DNA of 64,000 bases, taken from contig OX327702.1 of the NCBI GenBank assembly GCA_946807835.1, positions 13,206,001-13,270,000 on the forward strand, given 5' to 3'. Below are positions 12,401 to 25,100 of the stretch, piece after piece (within the stretch, counting starts at the first letter, position 1; every line of letters begins with the position of its first letter). The translations under genes were made by a program, and so were the position numbers. This DNA comes from Ailanthus altissimus. Lineage: Eukaryota; Streptophyta; Magnoliopsida; Sapindales; Simaroubaceae. The notes below the pieces were generated by a model. That model ran no database searches. It saw only the letters and a program-made list of their open reading frames with translations, and was not told the DNA's origin.

Positions 12401-15400
12401 TGTTAGGGTTGATGCTTACGTGCCATCCTTGAATGTACATATACTTATTAATTATATAAATGTACATTCCAATTAAATCACTAATGCCTATTTAAATGGT
12501 ATTATGCAATGTAACATTACAGACATTGTATGATTTGAAGGAGTTCAAATCTAATCTAAAAGAGTTTAGATAAGGGCTCATAGTTGGTCACACTGAGAGA
12601 TTTAAATGTTAAGTGTTAGCACAATTAATTGTTAGTTGGTTATAATACTTATCAAAGACCCAAGAGTTAGAGCCATGTCTGTAATAGGACATAAAACCGG
12701 GAATATACTAGTAACTGCATAGTTACAAAAGTTACAATTAGGTGTCAGGAAATGTCAATTGTGCAAGTATATTCTCGAATATTATCCTTAATCTATTTCT
12801 ATCGATGCAGGTCTATTGGTGGATACCTTCACATAGATCAGCATATGTCGTACCTATAGGATACAGATGGTCATTCCTAACTGACTGTAAGCTTGGAGCT
12901 CGTATTGACTTATGGGTATTCAGTTAGGACTGGATATAGGATGGACTCACGAGGACCTTCGATAAACACCCTATGTAAGCCATCAATGAAGGGTCCTCTT
13001 GAGTTGAGTAGTATACGTGATCCTTTTGTTGAGAATCGAGTGTGTGACATACAAGTGTATATGTAATTTCAAAAATTACTACACGCAGCAGAAGCACGTT
13101 AACAAATACACCTAATTTAACAAATTTAACCACATATATCACATATATGCTCAAGTATAACTATTATACAACAACTTATATGTGATAGACAATTGTGTAC
13201 ATAAAATTAAAATGTAAAGAACACTTACCTAGTGAAGGTAGCTTTACAAATTCTTTAAGTCCTCCAACAATCCAATTGAAGAGCTCACCTTGAAGTGAAT
13301 TGTTGAACAATTCCAGTCCATAACGATTTGGTGGGATTATGGAGCTAGAATGGTACTTAGTTTTACAATTTCTAGCACATGTATTCAAATTCTTTGAACA
13401 CAAATTATTTGATTCTTAAATGTAGATGGTAAACATTTATGTACAACTCTTGTTTAAATGATGGAAATAATTCCCATAGATTAATTAATTTTAGCACAAC
13501 TCTTGTCTATGATTACTAATCTCTTTCTCCATTTTGATCCATTCATGAAAGAAGAAGATGAAGAAATGTTTTTCATGTTTTCTAACACTTGAAAGAACAA
13601 AAGCTAATTTTCTCTTACCTCTCTATGCCTTAACAAATTCTTGCACTTCCAAATTGAAAATTTCATTCAATTCTTTTATATCAATTTGTTACAATAATAT
13701 ATTCAATAGTTGGCAAATTTTGTTTTTGTTATTCAACACTTTTTGATAAAACAAAAACAAGTGCTCCACCAATTTAATTGGTGGTCTTCTACTTAAGATT
13801 AATCTATTAAGCACTAGAATAATGGCCACCTAAATAAATCATTACCTAACAAATATAATTATTTTAATCATATTAGGTAAATTAATGGCTGACATCTAAG
13901 CTCCTTATTATATTAAAATACAATGGCCGTGATTAATATATTATCATATTATCTAATAATATAATAATAATATCTAATTTAATTATTCAAAACAATTTTG
14001 AATAATTACCTTTTACCTTACTAGTTTTTATTACCAAGGTTAAATGGTAAAACTAAGGTAAAATCAAATCATGGAACAAATTTTGTCACTTGTCAACATC
14101 CTATTAATTAACAACTCTTGTTAATTAACTCAATGATGTACTTAACAATTAAGTCTTGACAAATACACATCCTGAGGTATCCCGAAAAAATTATTCTGTT
14201 TTGTTTGAATTTACTAGATCGAATTATTCAATCTAATCCGTTACCTTAGTGCGTAACAAGTACACTTTATATTGTGAGACTCTCTAGATCTACACCTGAT
14301 TTGTCATATGGAGCTCCTCCATACGTCCGTGAGTTATGTCCCACATACATGTTACGGATATTACAAATCAGCGCGTTAGACCATGCAAGTTGAGGTTATT
14401 GCATATTTGTATAATTCCTCCATCATATATATCCTTGAAGAGCAGAGATATAGATTTTCACTGTCAAATCTCCATTTGCTCAACTATCAACTTATCTCTA
14501 GATTTATATTTCCTTAAATAATATCCACAAATATTTTTGTGATATTATTTATCCCTTCGGAATATATTTTTTGAGGTTTATGCTTTTGGCCACAAGACTT
14601 TCTAAAATACAATCTCGGAGCATTAGGATATACAACCCACTTATATGAGCTGATGGATCCTATATCTACGCACACCGAACTCCGTGAGCATTGGACTATA
14701 CCCAGTGACACACAGCGGTCAAACCATGAAAGGTCTCTAACATGTATGGAATCAAAGTATGGTGGATCACTCATAAGCACACCTTGGCGCTTAGGTCAAA
14801 GGACCACAAATACTACTCAACTCAGAAGACCTTTCATTGACGGTTTTATGAGATGTCTATTGGAGGTCTTTATGAGTCTGATCAATATTCAGTCCTCATT
14901 GAATACCTATATGTCTATATAAACTTCCACTAAGCTCATAGTTTGCTAAGACTAACCATTTGGACCATCCAGATATGGACATACACTAATCTATATTAAT
15001 GAGTTCCATCAATAGACCCGCATCGATGAAATTAGATCAAGAATATCCTGTTTGAGAATATACTTGCATAATGACATTTCTACCCACCATCTGTAACTCT
15101 TTGCAGCTAAGTCATTATTAATATATATTCTCAGGTCATTGCCTCATTTCAGACAAGGCTCTAACTGTTTAGATTTCATTAACTCTATTAATCTGCTAAC
15201 TCTTAGCACCACTAACTCTTAGTACTTTTAACTATTAGTGTTGCTAACTCTTAGCACTGATCTAAACTTCTTTAGACCATATCTGAACTCTTTCAGATTA
15301 TACAATGTCTGAAACGTTACAAGCATCTTATTATTTATTAGAAATAATATTAACGATTTTATTAAAAATGATAATTGTATAAATACTATCATTAAATATT

Positions 15401-17032
15401 TATACATAATGAGATGGCACGTAAGCACAAATCCTAACACCTCTGACCTAAGTGCTACGGTGGGCTTGTAAGTGATCTACCATACTTTCGTTCCACGTAT
15501 GTCACAGACCTTTCAAAGTGTGACCGCTGGGTATGGTCCGATGCTTATAAAGTCCGGTGTGTACAGATATGGGATCCGTCAACTCGCATAGGGAGTTAGA
15601 TATCCAGATGCTTTGAGACTGTATCTCAGAAAGTCTTGTGGCCATAAGCATTAATCCCGGGAAAGAGTTTCTGCCAGGGTGGAACATTATATTAAAAGAG
15701 TTTGCACATATTGTTCAGTGAGATACAAGTCTGGGGATATGATATGGATGAGCATATAGGGATTTGACGGTGATAATTTATATCCCTGCACATTCAGGAT
15801 ATCATGACAAAAGGACTATACGTATGCGTTGTGACCTCAACTCGTATGGTTCAACGCGCTAATTTGTAATATCCGTGACGTGTGTGTGGGGCATTGTTTA
15901 CGAACTTATGAAATAGTTCTATTTGACGAATCGGGCATGGACCTAGGGAGTCCAGTGATATAGAGTGTACTCATTAAGCACTGGAGCAATATGTCGAATT
16001 AAATTATTTAATCCTGTAATATTCAGCACTACCACGGGAATGTGTGCATGTCTGTATTTAAGCGTTAAATATAACAATTAATCAATAATTATAATTTACT
16101 AATTGTATAATGACATATGGTGCATTGTGGACCCTCGGTTGAGTTTACCAAAGTGTGAGATTTGGTGGGACCTGCTAAAGGGTATATTTGGTAAATATTT
16201 ATGAGGGGTAAAATGGTCATTTTATACAATGATTATTTAATTGTTAAATAATCATACATATCTCATTATTATATATTTAATATATTATTATATTATATAA
16301 TATTATAATATTATATATTGACATTTAGTTGTCATCCATTAATTTATATTATACTATTATTTATTATAATATTATTATTTATCTATATTGGTGGCCAAGT
16401 GTAATATTTTATTAATATAATATATTATTTTAATATATATATATATATATATTTGAGATATATAAGTGTGAAATCGTATGAAGCATTTTGAGGAGAATTG
16501 CTTCATTTTCATTTTGTGTTATGGGTTTTGAAATAAGAAGGAAATCGTTGGTTTCAAAGATTATATGGCCATGTTTTGAGCAATGATTGATTTGATCCCA
16601 AATTTTGAGTTAATTTTAAGTGTTGAGATTAATTCTTATGTTAGATTTTATTGGCTACCAATTACAACAATACAGGAATTTATTTTATTGATCAAATAGT
16701 CAATCAAAGGAAAAATAAATTCAAAAGGGTTTAACAGTTAAGCCTAGTACTGGATTTGGAGCTGCTGTTCTAACTTACTAAGCCCACCGAGTTGGTGACT
16801 AAAACTGCCAATAGGTTGGTCTCCAGGCAGACTCCTAGGATACATGTGCAAAATGTTACACGTTTCAGTGATTTCTCAACCCTTCAAATATATTAATATG
16901 ATTAATATATTATTTATTATGTTTATTATATTGTTTTAATTATTCTGCAGTGCTAAATTTGTGTAAGATATGTATTTTATACAATGAACACTGTTGCACA
17001 TGCATACACCCATGTATACTAGATCCCCGACA
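12401..17032 (+). mobile_element. Solo LTR D2 inserted in D1 (contains E1)
   Basis: This is a plus-strand LTR of the same family as D1, TGTTAGGG...CCCCGACA, flanked by perfect 5-bp target copies GGTAT at 12396-12400 and 17033-17037. Without the nested solo LTR E1 (13027-15439) it is about 2.2 kb, matching the D1 LTR. No internal sequence remains, so it is a solo LTR produced by LTR-LTR recombination. It lies head-to-head with the D1 3' LTR only 36 bp away, making a long inverted repeat. A (TA)n run is at about 16433-16453. Confidence 0.93.
13027..15439 (-). mobile_element. Solo LTR E1 nested in D2
   Basis: This 2413-bp LTR on the minus strand runs from TGTTAGGATTTGTGC at 15439 to GATTCTCAACA at 13027. 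It is flanked by CCTTT (13022-13026) and CCTCT (15440-15444), a target duplication with one mismatch. It interrupts a D2 sequence that reads CCTTTGACCTGAGTG in other copies. Family E is a relative of family D: the middle part (around the CCACCATACTTTGG phrase) is shared. Reading frames inside are LTR noise. Confidence 0.9.
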
Positions 17033-17037
17033 GGTAT

Positions 17038-18600
17038 CACATACACATCGACTCCACATGTTTCATAAATACTTTTGGAGTCATGGCCTTAAAAAGTGGG
17101 TTCGCTAAATTATTTATAGAACATTTCTACAAATACACATCTCCCTTGGCCAAGATCCCTCTAATCATGTAAGACTCCTTTCAACATAGTTAGAGTATCG
17201 GTGTCCTCATGGCACCTTGGCCTATACAACGGCCTAGTTGTGTCGTAAAAATATGGGATAGGATCCATCTGTCTTGGAACTCTTCCAAGCCCAGCAATAA
17301 ACATACAAATCCATACTGCCTTCTTTTTGTCGCTTCCAAAACAAATCAACAGTGAATCCCAGTTTAGTGCAATATTAACTCACCTAGTACCAATCAGAAT
17401 AAGCATATACTTAGATGTAGACTCTCTATCATCTAGGTCAAACTAAAAGTCTGACTCCGTGCATCTTCTTACTTGTAAGTAACTTTCTCCACATTTGAGA
17501 AACTTATCATTTGTACCCTCAAGGTACCTCAGGATTTGTTTGACTACCATTAAATGGCAGTCACCTAAATCAAATTGGTATCAGCTCATAACTTTTATAG
17601 CCATAGTGATATCAGGTCTCAAACACATTGTATAATACATCAAGCTTTCAATAGCTAATGTATCTACTGCGTCAGACACTCTAACTTTCTCATCTTTCAT
17701 CTGAAGAGACACTCTCCTCGAAAAATGAACACCATGTCCAAAAGATACGTTAACTATCTCACAGTTAACGAAATTGTACCTTTCTAAGATGCTATTAATT
17801 TGAAATAATTTGGGAGTGTCCTATCAGCTTCCAAGCTTTATCTTTATAAAGCTTTTATACCCTATATAAAGGAAGCTTTTGCCAAATTCTTTATAAAGAA
17901 ATTCTTACAAGTTACGCTTGACTAATTATAACATACCGACTCAATCCTAATGACCAGTATGTTATCAACAAATAGCATCAAGAAGACTATCATACTCCCA
18001 CTGACATTTCATGCACACAAGTTTCTCCTCATTTTTTTTAAACCAGATAATCTGATTATCTCATCAAAACAATGATTACAACTTAAAAAGGCTTGTTTAA
18101 GCCCATAAATGGACTTCTTCAACTTACACATTAAACCAGAAGTCTGGCTGGACGTAATATGCTATAAGAGCTAATAAAATTCTAATCGACTTCAACATCA
18201 ATACTGGTCTAAAGGTTTCCTCTTAGTTGATCCCAGATCAATAAGAATTACCCTTCTAGAACCAATATAGGGCCTCGAAGGTCTCTACCTTCCTTTTGGC
18301 TCCCATTACCTCTTGTAAACTTTTGACAACCAAAGAGAACAATTCCCATGAGTAGCTTTAACAAGTCTCAGACTTGATTTTGATGCATAGAGTCAATGGC
18401 TTCTTGTCGTTTCCCGAATTGATGACTAACATTATCTTCTTATAGGTCAAAGGATTATTTTCTTCTACCAAGAAAACTCCAAGTTCACCTTTAGGCATCA
18501 AACATACATAATAGGTGAGCTAGACATCATTTCAGACCTACTTAAAGAATGTGCTAAAAGATCACTACTTAATTGAGCCTAAGTTCCCATTGTTGGTTCA
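17038..18600 (-). pseudogene. Copia reverse transcriptase/RNase H of D1
   Basis: This is the minus-strand remnant of the 3' half of a copia polyprotein. The RT catalytic motif reads FLMLFVDNILVI at about 17952-17985 where active copia RT has YVDD, so the second catalytic Asp is Asn. Further on are SLMYYTMCLRPDITMA (about 17600), a conserved copia block, and near the end NLANPLFKAMTPKVFMKHVESM (17045-17110), the normal RNase H tail. Many stops and frameshifts occur. The reading continues across the D2 insertion into 12400-12376 and the polypurine tract, confirming one element. Confidence 0.85.
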
Positions 18601-18899
18601 TTAATTTTTAGATTAAATTTACCAAGTTCAATCTTTCTATGATTCTGACAATCCATAAGAAACTTTTTATCTAGAATAGTGGTATATCGAGAAACGTACA
18701 CACTTTGCTTCTCTGAATTATAGAACTAGTATCCTATTAAATTCACAGATACTCAATGAATCTATACTTATAGCCCTTGGGTGCTTGTTTATCCTACTGA
18801 GTAACTCTTACAAAACAAGATATCCTACTGTGTAACTCTTTACGTAATTAGGATAGTCCCAAGTATTAACATATTTTAAGATTCAGCTTCCTTCATTTC

Positions 18900-19360
18900 T
18901 GTATCTCATATAGAATGGAAGGAACAACTTCTAATGGAACTCTGCTTAATAAGCAGCTGTATTTAGAGCATATTTTTATAGATATAGATTGGTAACACTC
19001 ACCATCAATCAAACCATATCTAATAAATTTCGATTCCTCCTCTTCGAAATATCATTATGTTGTGAAGTACCATGAGGACTATAGTAAGTGAGAATCTCAT
19101 TCTTCTTTAAACAAATGAAAAACTTATTGTTAATGTACTCACTATCTTGATCTAATCAAAGGAATGTGATGTACATTTTGGTATATTTGGTCATCTCTGT
19201 GAATACATTATTCATAAACTGGTTAAGTCTTTAAGGTCAGATTAAGTATCCAACCATCCTTAACCAGATGGGTTAGGCGTTTTATGCCTATATAACCTAA
19301 TATCATATACAATAGTTCCAAATCATTTAAAGATTCTGATCTACGGACATTTTTAATTAT
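18900..19360 (-). pseudogene. Copia integrase remnant of D1
   Basis: The minus strand shows a pre-integrase block (LGYIGIKRLTHLVKDG at about 19250-19310). After a deletion comes the core end EYINNKFFICLKKNEILTYY, then PHGTSQHNDISKRRNRNLLDMV (about 19000-19140). The last segment corresponds to the P-H-G-T-P-Q-N-G-V-E-R-N-R catalytic-Glu region of copia integrase, where the usual G-V-(S/A)-E-R-R-N has become NDISKRRN, losing the Glu. The zinc-binding finger and most of the core are gone. Confidence 0.8.
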
Positions 19361-20256
19361 ATATAATGTCCATTTATTAACTAACACTCAGCTAATAAAA
19401 CACCATTCACATCACATGAACATAAGGAACTATTCTTAATATTCATATAATACCTTCACTGTCCAGAACAGGAAGGGACACAATTTGTCAGATGATGTTT
19501 TAGATATTATACTAATTATGAAAAATAACCATTGTTTTGTGTATAAGAAGTAAGTTAAGTTATCCAACAAATTGAACCTGCAAGAAATCACCATTTGTTT
19601 TTTTTTTTTAACATTACTTCTATAAGCTATTACTTTCTAGTCTCTCTCAATCCTTGCAACATATTGCAGATTTGAGAGGTACATACGGTATCACATATCC
19701 AGCATGAACTGGCATCATATGTTTATCAAACATAAACTTGTGGGAGTCTTCCTGACTATTATAAGGCTTTCAGGGTAGTGGGATTTCCAATATCCAACCT
19801 TAGTGCAATGGAAAACATTTTCCATCTATATTGTTTTCTTGTGATCTTTGGATAAATGTTGCCTCTGAGAATTTATCTTAGGTATCTGCCTCATCTTTTT
19901 CTTCTCATACATCTGGTCTCACCAGATATACTTGGAGTAGAAAATGAAGTACCCTGAACAAAGAGGGTCACACCCACTCTATTCATATTCCTTAGAGATG
20001 TGTTATCAGAAATATCATATGGCAAACTCTAATCAACCGTAAATTCAAGATTTTCAAAATCCAGAACATTTTTTAGATTCATCAGCCGATCAGAGTAATT
20101 TCTAGTACCGTTGAGTTGGACTGCATTAACTATGCACACTAACTGGTTCGTAGTGGCTATTATACTTGACAGGCAAAAAATAACGAGAGATATAAGAAGA
20201 ATAGTCATTAAATCACTAATAAAATATTTTAAATTATGAGTATAACAATTATACAA
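19361..20256 (-). pseudogene. Copia gag and protease remnant of D1
   Basis: The minus-strand frame 20256-20029 ends with QLVCIVNAVQLNGTRNYSDR and LMNLKNVLDFENLEF. This resembles the N-terminus of copia gag (Asn-Gly-x-Asn-Tyr, then W-K-x-x-L-x-x-x-L). The protease with its C-D-T-G-C signature is seen as WICDTVCTSQICNMLQGLRE at 19630-19710, with the Gly changed to Val. Nucleocapsid cannot be read. The frame start at 20256 is only a chance ATG; the true gag start is uncertain. Confidence 0.7.
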
Positions 20257-20383
20257 TTTTTAATTTAAAACACCCTTCCACTGCTTTACATAATCTCGGT
20301 AATCTCTCGAACGAGAAGATGATAGTTTAAATTCTTTTAAACTATACAGTGGGAAGTAGACCGTATTGAAATTTACTCGGATC

Positions 20384-20675
20384 TTACGCTGTAGCAATAT
20401 TGGCCTTTGTAAACCCAACAGGTGAACAACACTTGTCAATTGCATCTCATGCAACACTTACCACTTGATCCTAAATACACCTTATCTTCACGCTATAGCA
20501 ATATTGGATAAGTGTATTTCAGATTAACTTGTGAATAATCAAATATATGTTACTGGCACTACCCTCAGGCTGTAGCAATATTAGGCAATACTTTCGCATA
20601 TATTTGCCTCATCTCATGTTTAATCGGCATAGTTCAAGCCCAACTGATCAAAACCCTCACGCTATAGTAATATTG
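20384..20675. repeat. Four spaced copies of a CGCTRTAGCAATATT motif
   Basis: Near-identical 15-16 nt words occur at 20386-20401, 20490-20505, 20567-20582 and 20659-20674: ACGCTGTAGCAATATT, ACGCTATAGCAATATT, GGCTGTAGCAATATT, ACGCTATAGTAATATT. Start spacing is about 104, 77 and 92 nt. They lie in the untranslated leader of D1 between primer site and gag. The flanks are not obviously repeated, so the word itself seems to be the unit. Confidence 0.8.
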
Positions 20676-21246
20676 AAAAAAGGCCGACGTGACTCGTTTA
20701 ACACCGTATTGATAAGATGGATCAAAATAAAATATTATCTTATAATGTAATATTATTCAATCTGATTAAGAGAGATTTTTCTTTCTATCCAAGGTCTCTA
20801 TCTCATAGGGAGGGTAATTCTCAATTAATCAAGTTTTCTATGTAAACACAACTAACCCCTACTAGTAGGGCTCTAATTGTGGTAAATAACATAGAAACAT
20901 TAATATTGGTTTATAATGTAGACCGATAACTCTTATCACTACATCTTATAAACCCATACATGCAAAATTAATTTTGAAACACTATTCAAAAAATATTGTA
21001 GTTGTGAATAGTATAAATACTTTTCATTTACTACTGTTCAAGTGAATCGTATCACCGCGGTGGCATCGAGTTACCAGTGCTACTGCGCTTGGAGGTCGAA
21101 CCCCCAATACCACGGTGCCAGCCCTATGGCCCTACGGCGCCCAGTGCATTCCCCTTTAGCATACCCGTTTCAACACTTGAAATGCATCGTTTACACTGGG
21201 TTTTATACATCTGTTCACTCAAACAATACCCAAATATCTCAAATCT
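20676..21246 (-). other. Leader region of copia D1
   Basis: This is the untranslated 5' leader between the primer site and gag. It contains a short GC-rich island at 21050-21180 in otherwise AT-rich DNA. Plus-strand frames over the island are overlapping shadows without homology. The function is unknown; a packaging or dimerisation role would be normal for this position. Confidence 0.5.
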
Positions 21247-21259
21247 GGCTCTGATACCA
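21247..21259 (-). other. Primer binding site of D1
   Basis: The minus strand reads TGGTATCAGAGCC four bases after the LTR end, an exact initiator-methionine tRNA primer site. It identifies 21264-22354 as the 5' LTR of D1. Confidence 0.9.
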
Positions 21260-21263
21260 TATT

Positions 21264-22354
21264 TGTCAGGGATTTAGTATACGTTGGTGTATGTATGTGC
21301 AATAGTATTCATTGTATAAAATACACATCTCATATATATTTAAAGCAGCGGAATAATTAAAACAATACAATAAACACAATAAATAATATATTAATCATAT
21401 TAAAATATTTGAAGGGTTAAGAAATCATCGAAATGTGTAACGTTTTACACGTGTATCCTGGGAGTCTGCTTGGAGACCAACTTATTGGCAGTTCTAGTCA
21501 CCAACTCGGTGGACTTGGTAAGTTAGAACAGCAGATCCAAATCTAACATTGGGTTCAACTCTTAAAATCCTTTGAATTTATTTTTTCCTTGATCAACTCT
21601 TTGATCAATAAAATAAATTCCTAGTTATTGTAACTAGTAGCCAATAGTGAAAATAATTTATAAACTAGTTTCAACATTTGAAACCATATCACAAGAGATC
21701 AAATCTCATTTTCCTTCACCTATTTGCCCAGCCACCATTTTAAAACCAAAAACAATAATTTCTTTTTGTTTCAAAGCAACAACCAAAAATATGGAAACAT
21801 AAAGCAATTCACTTTACTTCCTTCGGTTTCACACATATATATATCTCACATATATTAAATAATAATATAATATATTAAAATTGGTCACCAAGTTCAAACA
21901 AATAATATTATTATAATAAATAATAATATAATATAATGAAATGGATGACAACTAAACATCAATATATAATAATGAGATATTTATGATTATTTAATAATTA
22001 AATAATCATTGTGTGAAATAACCATTTTGTACCTCATGAATAGTTACCAAGTCTATCCCCTAATAGGTTCCATATATCCCACACTTGGGTAAACTTAACC
22101 GAGGGTTCACAATGTGCCATGTGTCATTATACAATTAGTAAATAATAATTATTAACTAATTATCGTATTCCCGTGGTAATGCTGGATATTACTAGATTAA
22201 ATAATTTAATTTGACATACTACTCTAGTGCTTAATGAGTGCACTCCATATCGCGGGACTCCCTAGGTCCACACCCGTGAACATTGCTCCACGCACACATC
22301 ACGAAAATAAAAATCAGCGCGTCGACTATCCAAGCTGAGGTCACAACGCATACG
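21264..22354 (-). mobile_element. 5' LTR of D1, truncated
   Basis: This is the 3' portion of the D-family LTR on the minus strand, ending CCCTGACA at 21264. It aligns to the D1 3' LTR from 10220 to about 11350 and then stops at ...CACAACGCATACG. The first ~1.05 kb (U3 start) has been lost. The sequence changes abruptly to the Athila-like remnant L1 at 22355. Confidence 0.87.
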
Positions 22355-22818
22355 TTGGCTTGACGAGGCTTTTTCTATTTATATGGAGGATTTTAAGTAA
22401 TGGTGGGAGCATATTTGTATGTAATCTTACTGGTATTCTTCTCTTTTAGCTTCCATATCTTTGTAAAATCCTTGGGCAACAACTTTCACCTTATGCTCCT
22501 TGTACTTCTCCGGAAAGACTTGAACCTTAGACGAGCAAGTGATTCTTTTGTGCCCTTCTCATGATCCTTTCATCGTACTACTGCTCATTTTCTTCTTTCT
22601 TTTCCATCTATGCCTCAATGCCTTCTTTCAGATGTGAGGATCCAATGTCTCCATATCTTTGAGATCTTTGGTGTTTAAGTGAACCATATTAATGCCGAAA
22701 TAGTTTTTCACTTTATAATATTATCTTAATTTCCTGAAGACTTTAAAAGTGACAATGTCCTCTTACACTCTCATGGTCAACTCTTCTTTTTGTACATATA
22801 TGGTTGTTCATCCAATGG
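22355..22818 (-). pseudogene. Post-protease region of L1 (no RT)
   Basis: This stretch is collinear with 30175-30600 of element C1. In both, the protease reading frame continues into VFKEIK-like sequence and then a basic stretch and KIW-LKRE-like peptide, with no reverse transcriptase. The homology continues to the D1 junction at 22355. The shared structure shows that the pol deletion predates both insertions. Confidence 0.7.
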
Positions 22819-23540
22819 CTAGGAAGCATCTTCTAAGGATGCAGAAATTTCATTGTCTTCTTCCATATCTAGAATGATGAAATCTATAGAAAATATGAAC
22901 TTGTCTACCTTTACTAGCACGTCCTCTATTATTCTATTCGAATATATAAGAGATCGATCAACAAGTAAGAGTGTGACATTGATAGGCCTTTCTTTTCTTA
23001 AACATAACGGGTTATAGATGGAGAGGAACATGAGATTAATGCTCGCACTTGATGACATAGTGTTTTTCCAAGGTCATGATTTCCTATTGAGCACGGGATA
23101 ATAAAGCTCCCAGGATCTTTGAGCTTATGAGGTAACTTATTCTAAAGAATAGCACTACACTCCTCTGTCAATGCTATGATCTTATTATCCTCTAATCTCG
23201 CCTTCTTAGAAAGGATACTCTTTATGAACTTGACATAGTTAGGAATTTATTCAAGCACATTAACAAAAGGAAGATTAATATGTAATTTTTTAAAAATTTC
23301 AAGAAATTTAAAAAATTGCTTATCTAGTTTCTTCTTTTACAGCCTTTGAGGGAATGGTAGAGGTGGAGTACTTGACTGTAGGGGATGGCTTTGCATATTG
23401 GGACTAGTATTTTCTGCTGAATTTTTACTTTTCTGTACTTTAGAATTTTACTTCACTTGTATACTAGTTTATGCACTTTTTACTTTTCTTCTTTTTTTAT
23501 CCACTAAGTTTGGGCCTCTGTAGCCTTTAACAAAAAGGCA
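22819..23540 (-). pseudogene. Aspartic protease region of Athila-like element L1
   Basis: The minus strand first reads a gag-protease linker (KFLEIFKKLHINLPFVNVLE, SYVKFIKSILSKKARLE-like, ALTEECSAIL, KLPHKLKDPGSFIIPCSIGN). The protease follows: ASINLMFLSIYNPLCLRKE, then LLLVDRSLIYSNRIIEDVLV and KVDKFIFSIDFIILDMEEDN. This is the Athila-type retropepsin order, in which active copies have D-L-G-A-S. Here the active-site region reads SSSASINLM, so the catalytic Asp is not recognisable. An open frame (23058-22819) remains by chance. Confidence 0.85.
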
Positions 23541-24980
23541 TTGGCAGTTTATAGGACTATACATCATCATGTTGTACTACATTCTCCTTCTCCTTTATCT
23601 TTGAAAGTGGTGGTTGAGGTGTGTTGTCGTGTAAGCCCTTGCCACTTCTCAATAAGATGGCTTGGCATTGCTCTATATTTCTTTTTAGATTTATTTCAGT
23701 GTCACTTGATAAAGCTACTCGAGCTCGCTTATTAATTGCAACAACAACGTATCCCGTTTGAACCTCTAAATTTTTTAAGGTCGCTAAATAATTTTGCATG
23801 ATGGTGTTATTTGACTTGATGCAATGCAAAAGTATATCTTCCAATGACAGCTTCTTCTCTTGCGGTGGCTGAAATATTGGGGAATTCAATGGTTTGGATG
23901 ACTCCCTTTGGTTATTATGCTAAAAGAAGTTTGGATGATCTTTCCACTCTAGATTGTAGAATTTTAATTGTGGGTTATGTTGCTGTTGATTAAAATTGCC
24001 CACATATTCACTGATTCCATGCACAACCCATTGTTGTTGTTATCACCACAAAAGTCACATGTCACTTGCTGAGTTTTGACTATGTTCAATGCATCAAAAT
24101 TCTTAGATAACATATTAATTTACACTGCCAATGCATTGAATACGTTAATCTTATACACACTGGCGACTCTATTGGGTGTAACCTTCTCAGTTGGCCATTG
24201 GTAATTGTTCGACACCATCTTTTCTAATAGATCACAAGCCTCATCTGTAGACTTATTCATCAAAGATCTTCCAGTAGCGGTAACCACAATAGTCCTAAAA
24301 TGGCCTATTAATCCATTATAGAATGTTTAGACCAAAATCCATTTAGGGACTCTATGGTGAGGCCACTTCCTCAATATGTCCTTGAAGTGCTCTCAAACCT
24401 CATATACTGACTCATCATTAATCTAACTAAATAAGGTTATATTATTCCTTATTTTTGCTGTCTTTTTAAGTAGGGAGAACTTGGCTAGAAACTTCTGTGC
24501 TAGATCATGACATGTCGATATGGATACGGATGAGAATAACATCAACCAACTCTTGGCTTTATCTCTTAAAGAGAAAGGGAACAATCTAAGTCAGATGGTG
24601 TTGTCTAAGACTCCATTGTATTTGAAAGGATCCCAAATGTTTAAGACATTTACTACATACATGTTGGGATCATCATTAGAAGCACTGCTGAACTATATAG
24701 ACTCTTTCAGCATCTGAATTATACTTGACTTGATTTCAAAATTATTGGTATTGACAGTTGGTTGCCGAATACTAGATTGAACACTATTTGTAGTAGGGAC
24801 TGGTTATTCTTTTAATGCTCTCTGTGGTATCACAGGCTCAAATACTGCATTGTTGATGTGATTATTGTTCTTCTCTATGTTTAAAGATTAGTGGCATTCA
24901 CATCGAAGTCTATGCAATGTTCTTTCAATCTTAAGATTAAAAGAAGTTAAGTCAGCACTTTTCGCCCTTTGCATGAACTG
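23541..24980 (-). pseudogene. Athila-like gag of L1
   Basis: This is a minus-strand gag remnant. It preserves a zinc-knuckle-like QVTCDFCGDN block near 24040-24070, TEKVTPNRVASVYKINVFNAL (about 24130-24200), and the C-terminal block LKNLEVQTGYVVVAINKRAR, EQCQAILLRSGKGLHDNTPQ (23557-23889). The last part is the (N/L)-E-x-Q-(V/I)-G-Q-(L/I)-A...LRSGK signature of Athila/Tat gag. Upstream parts are broken by stops and small indels. Confidence 0.85.
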
Positions 24981-25100
24981 TCAAAGTAAAAAAAGACGAA
25001 ATCAAAGTAAAAAGAAGAAGATAAACTAAAATAAAATAAAATAAATCTGAACTAAAAGCAACTAGTTTGGTATTAGTATTTATCTAAAGAATAGATAAAT

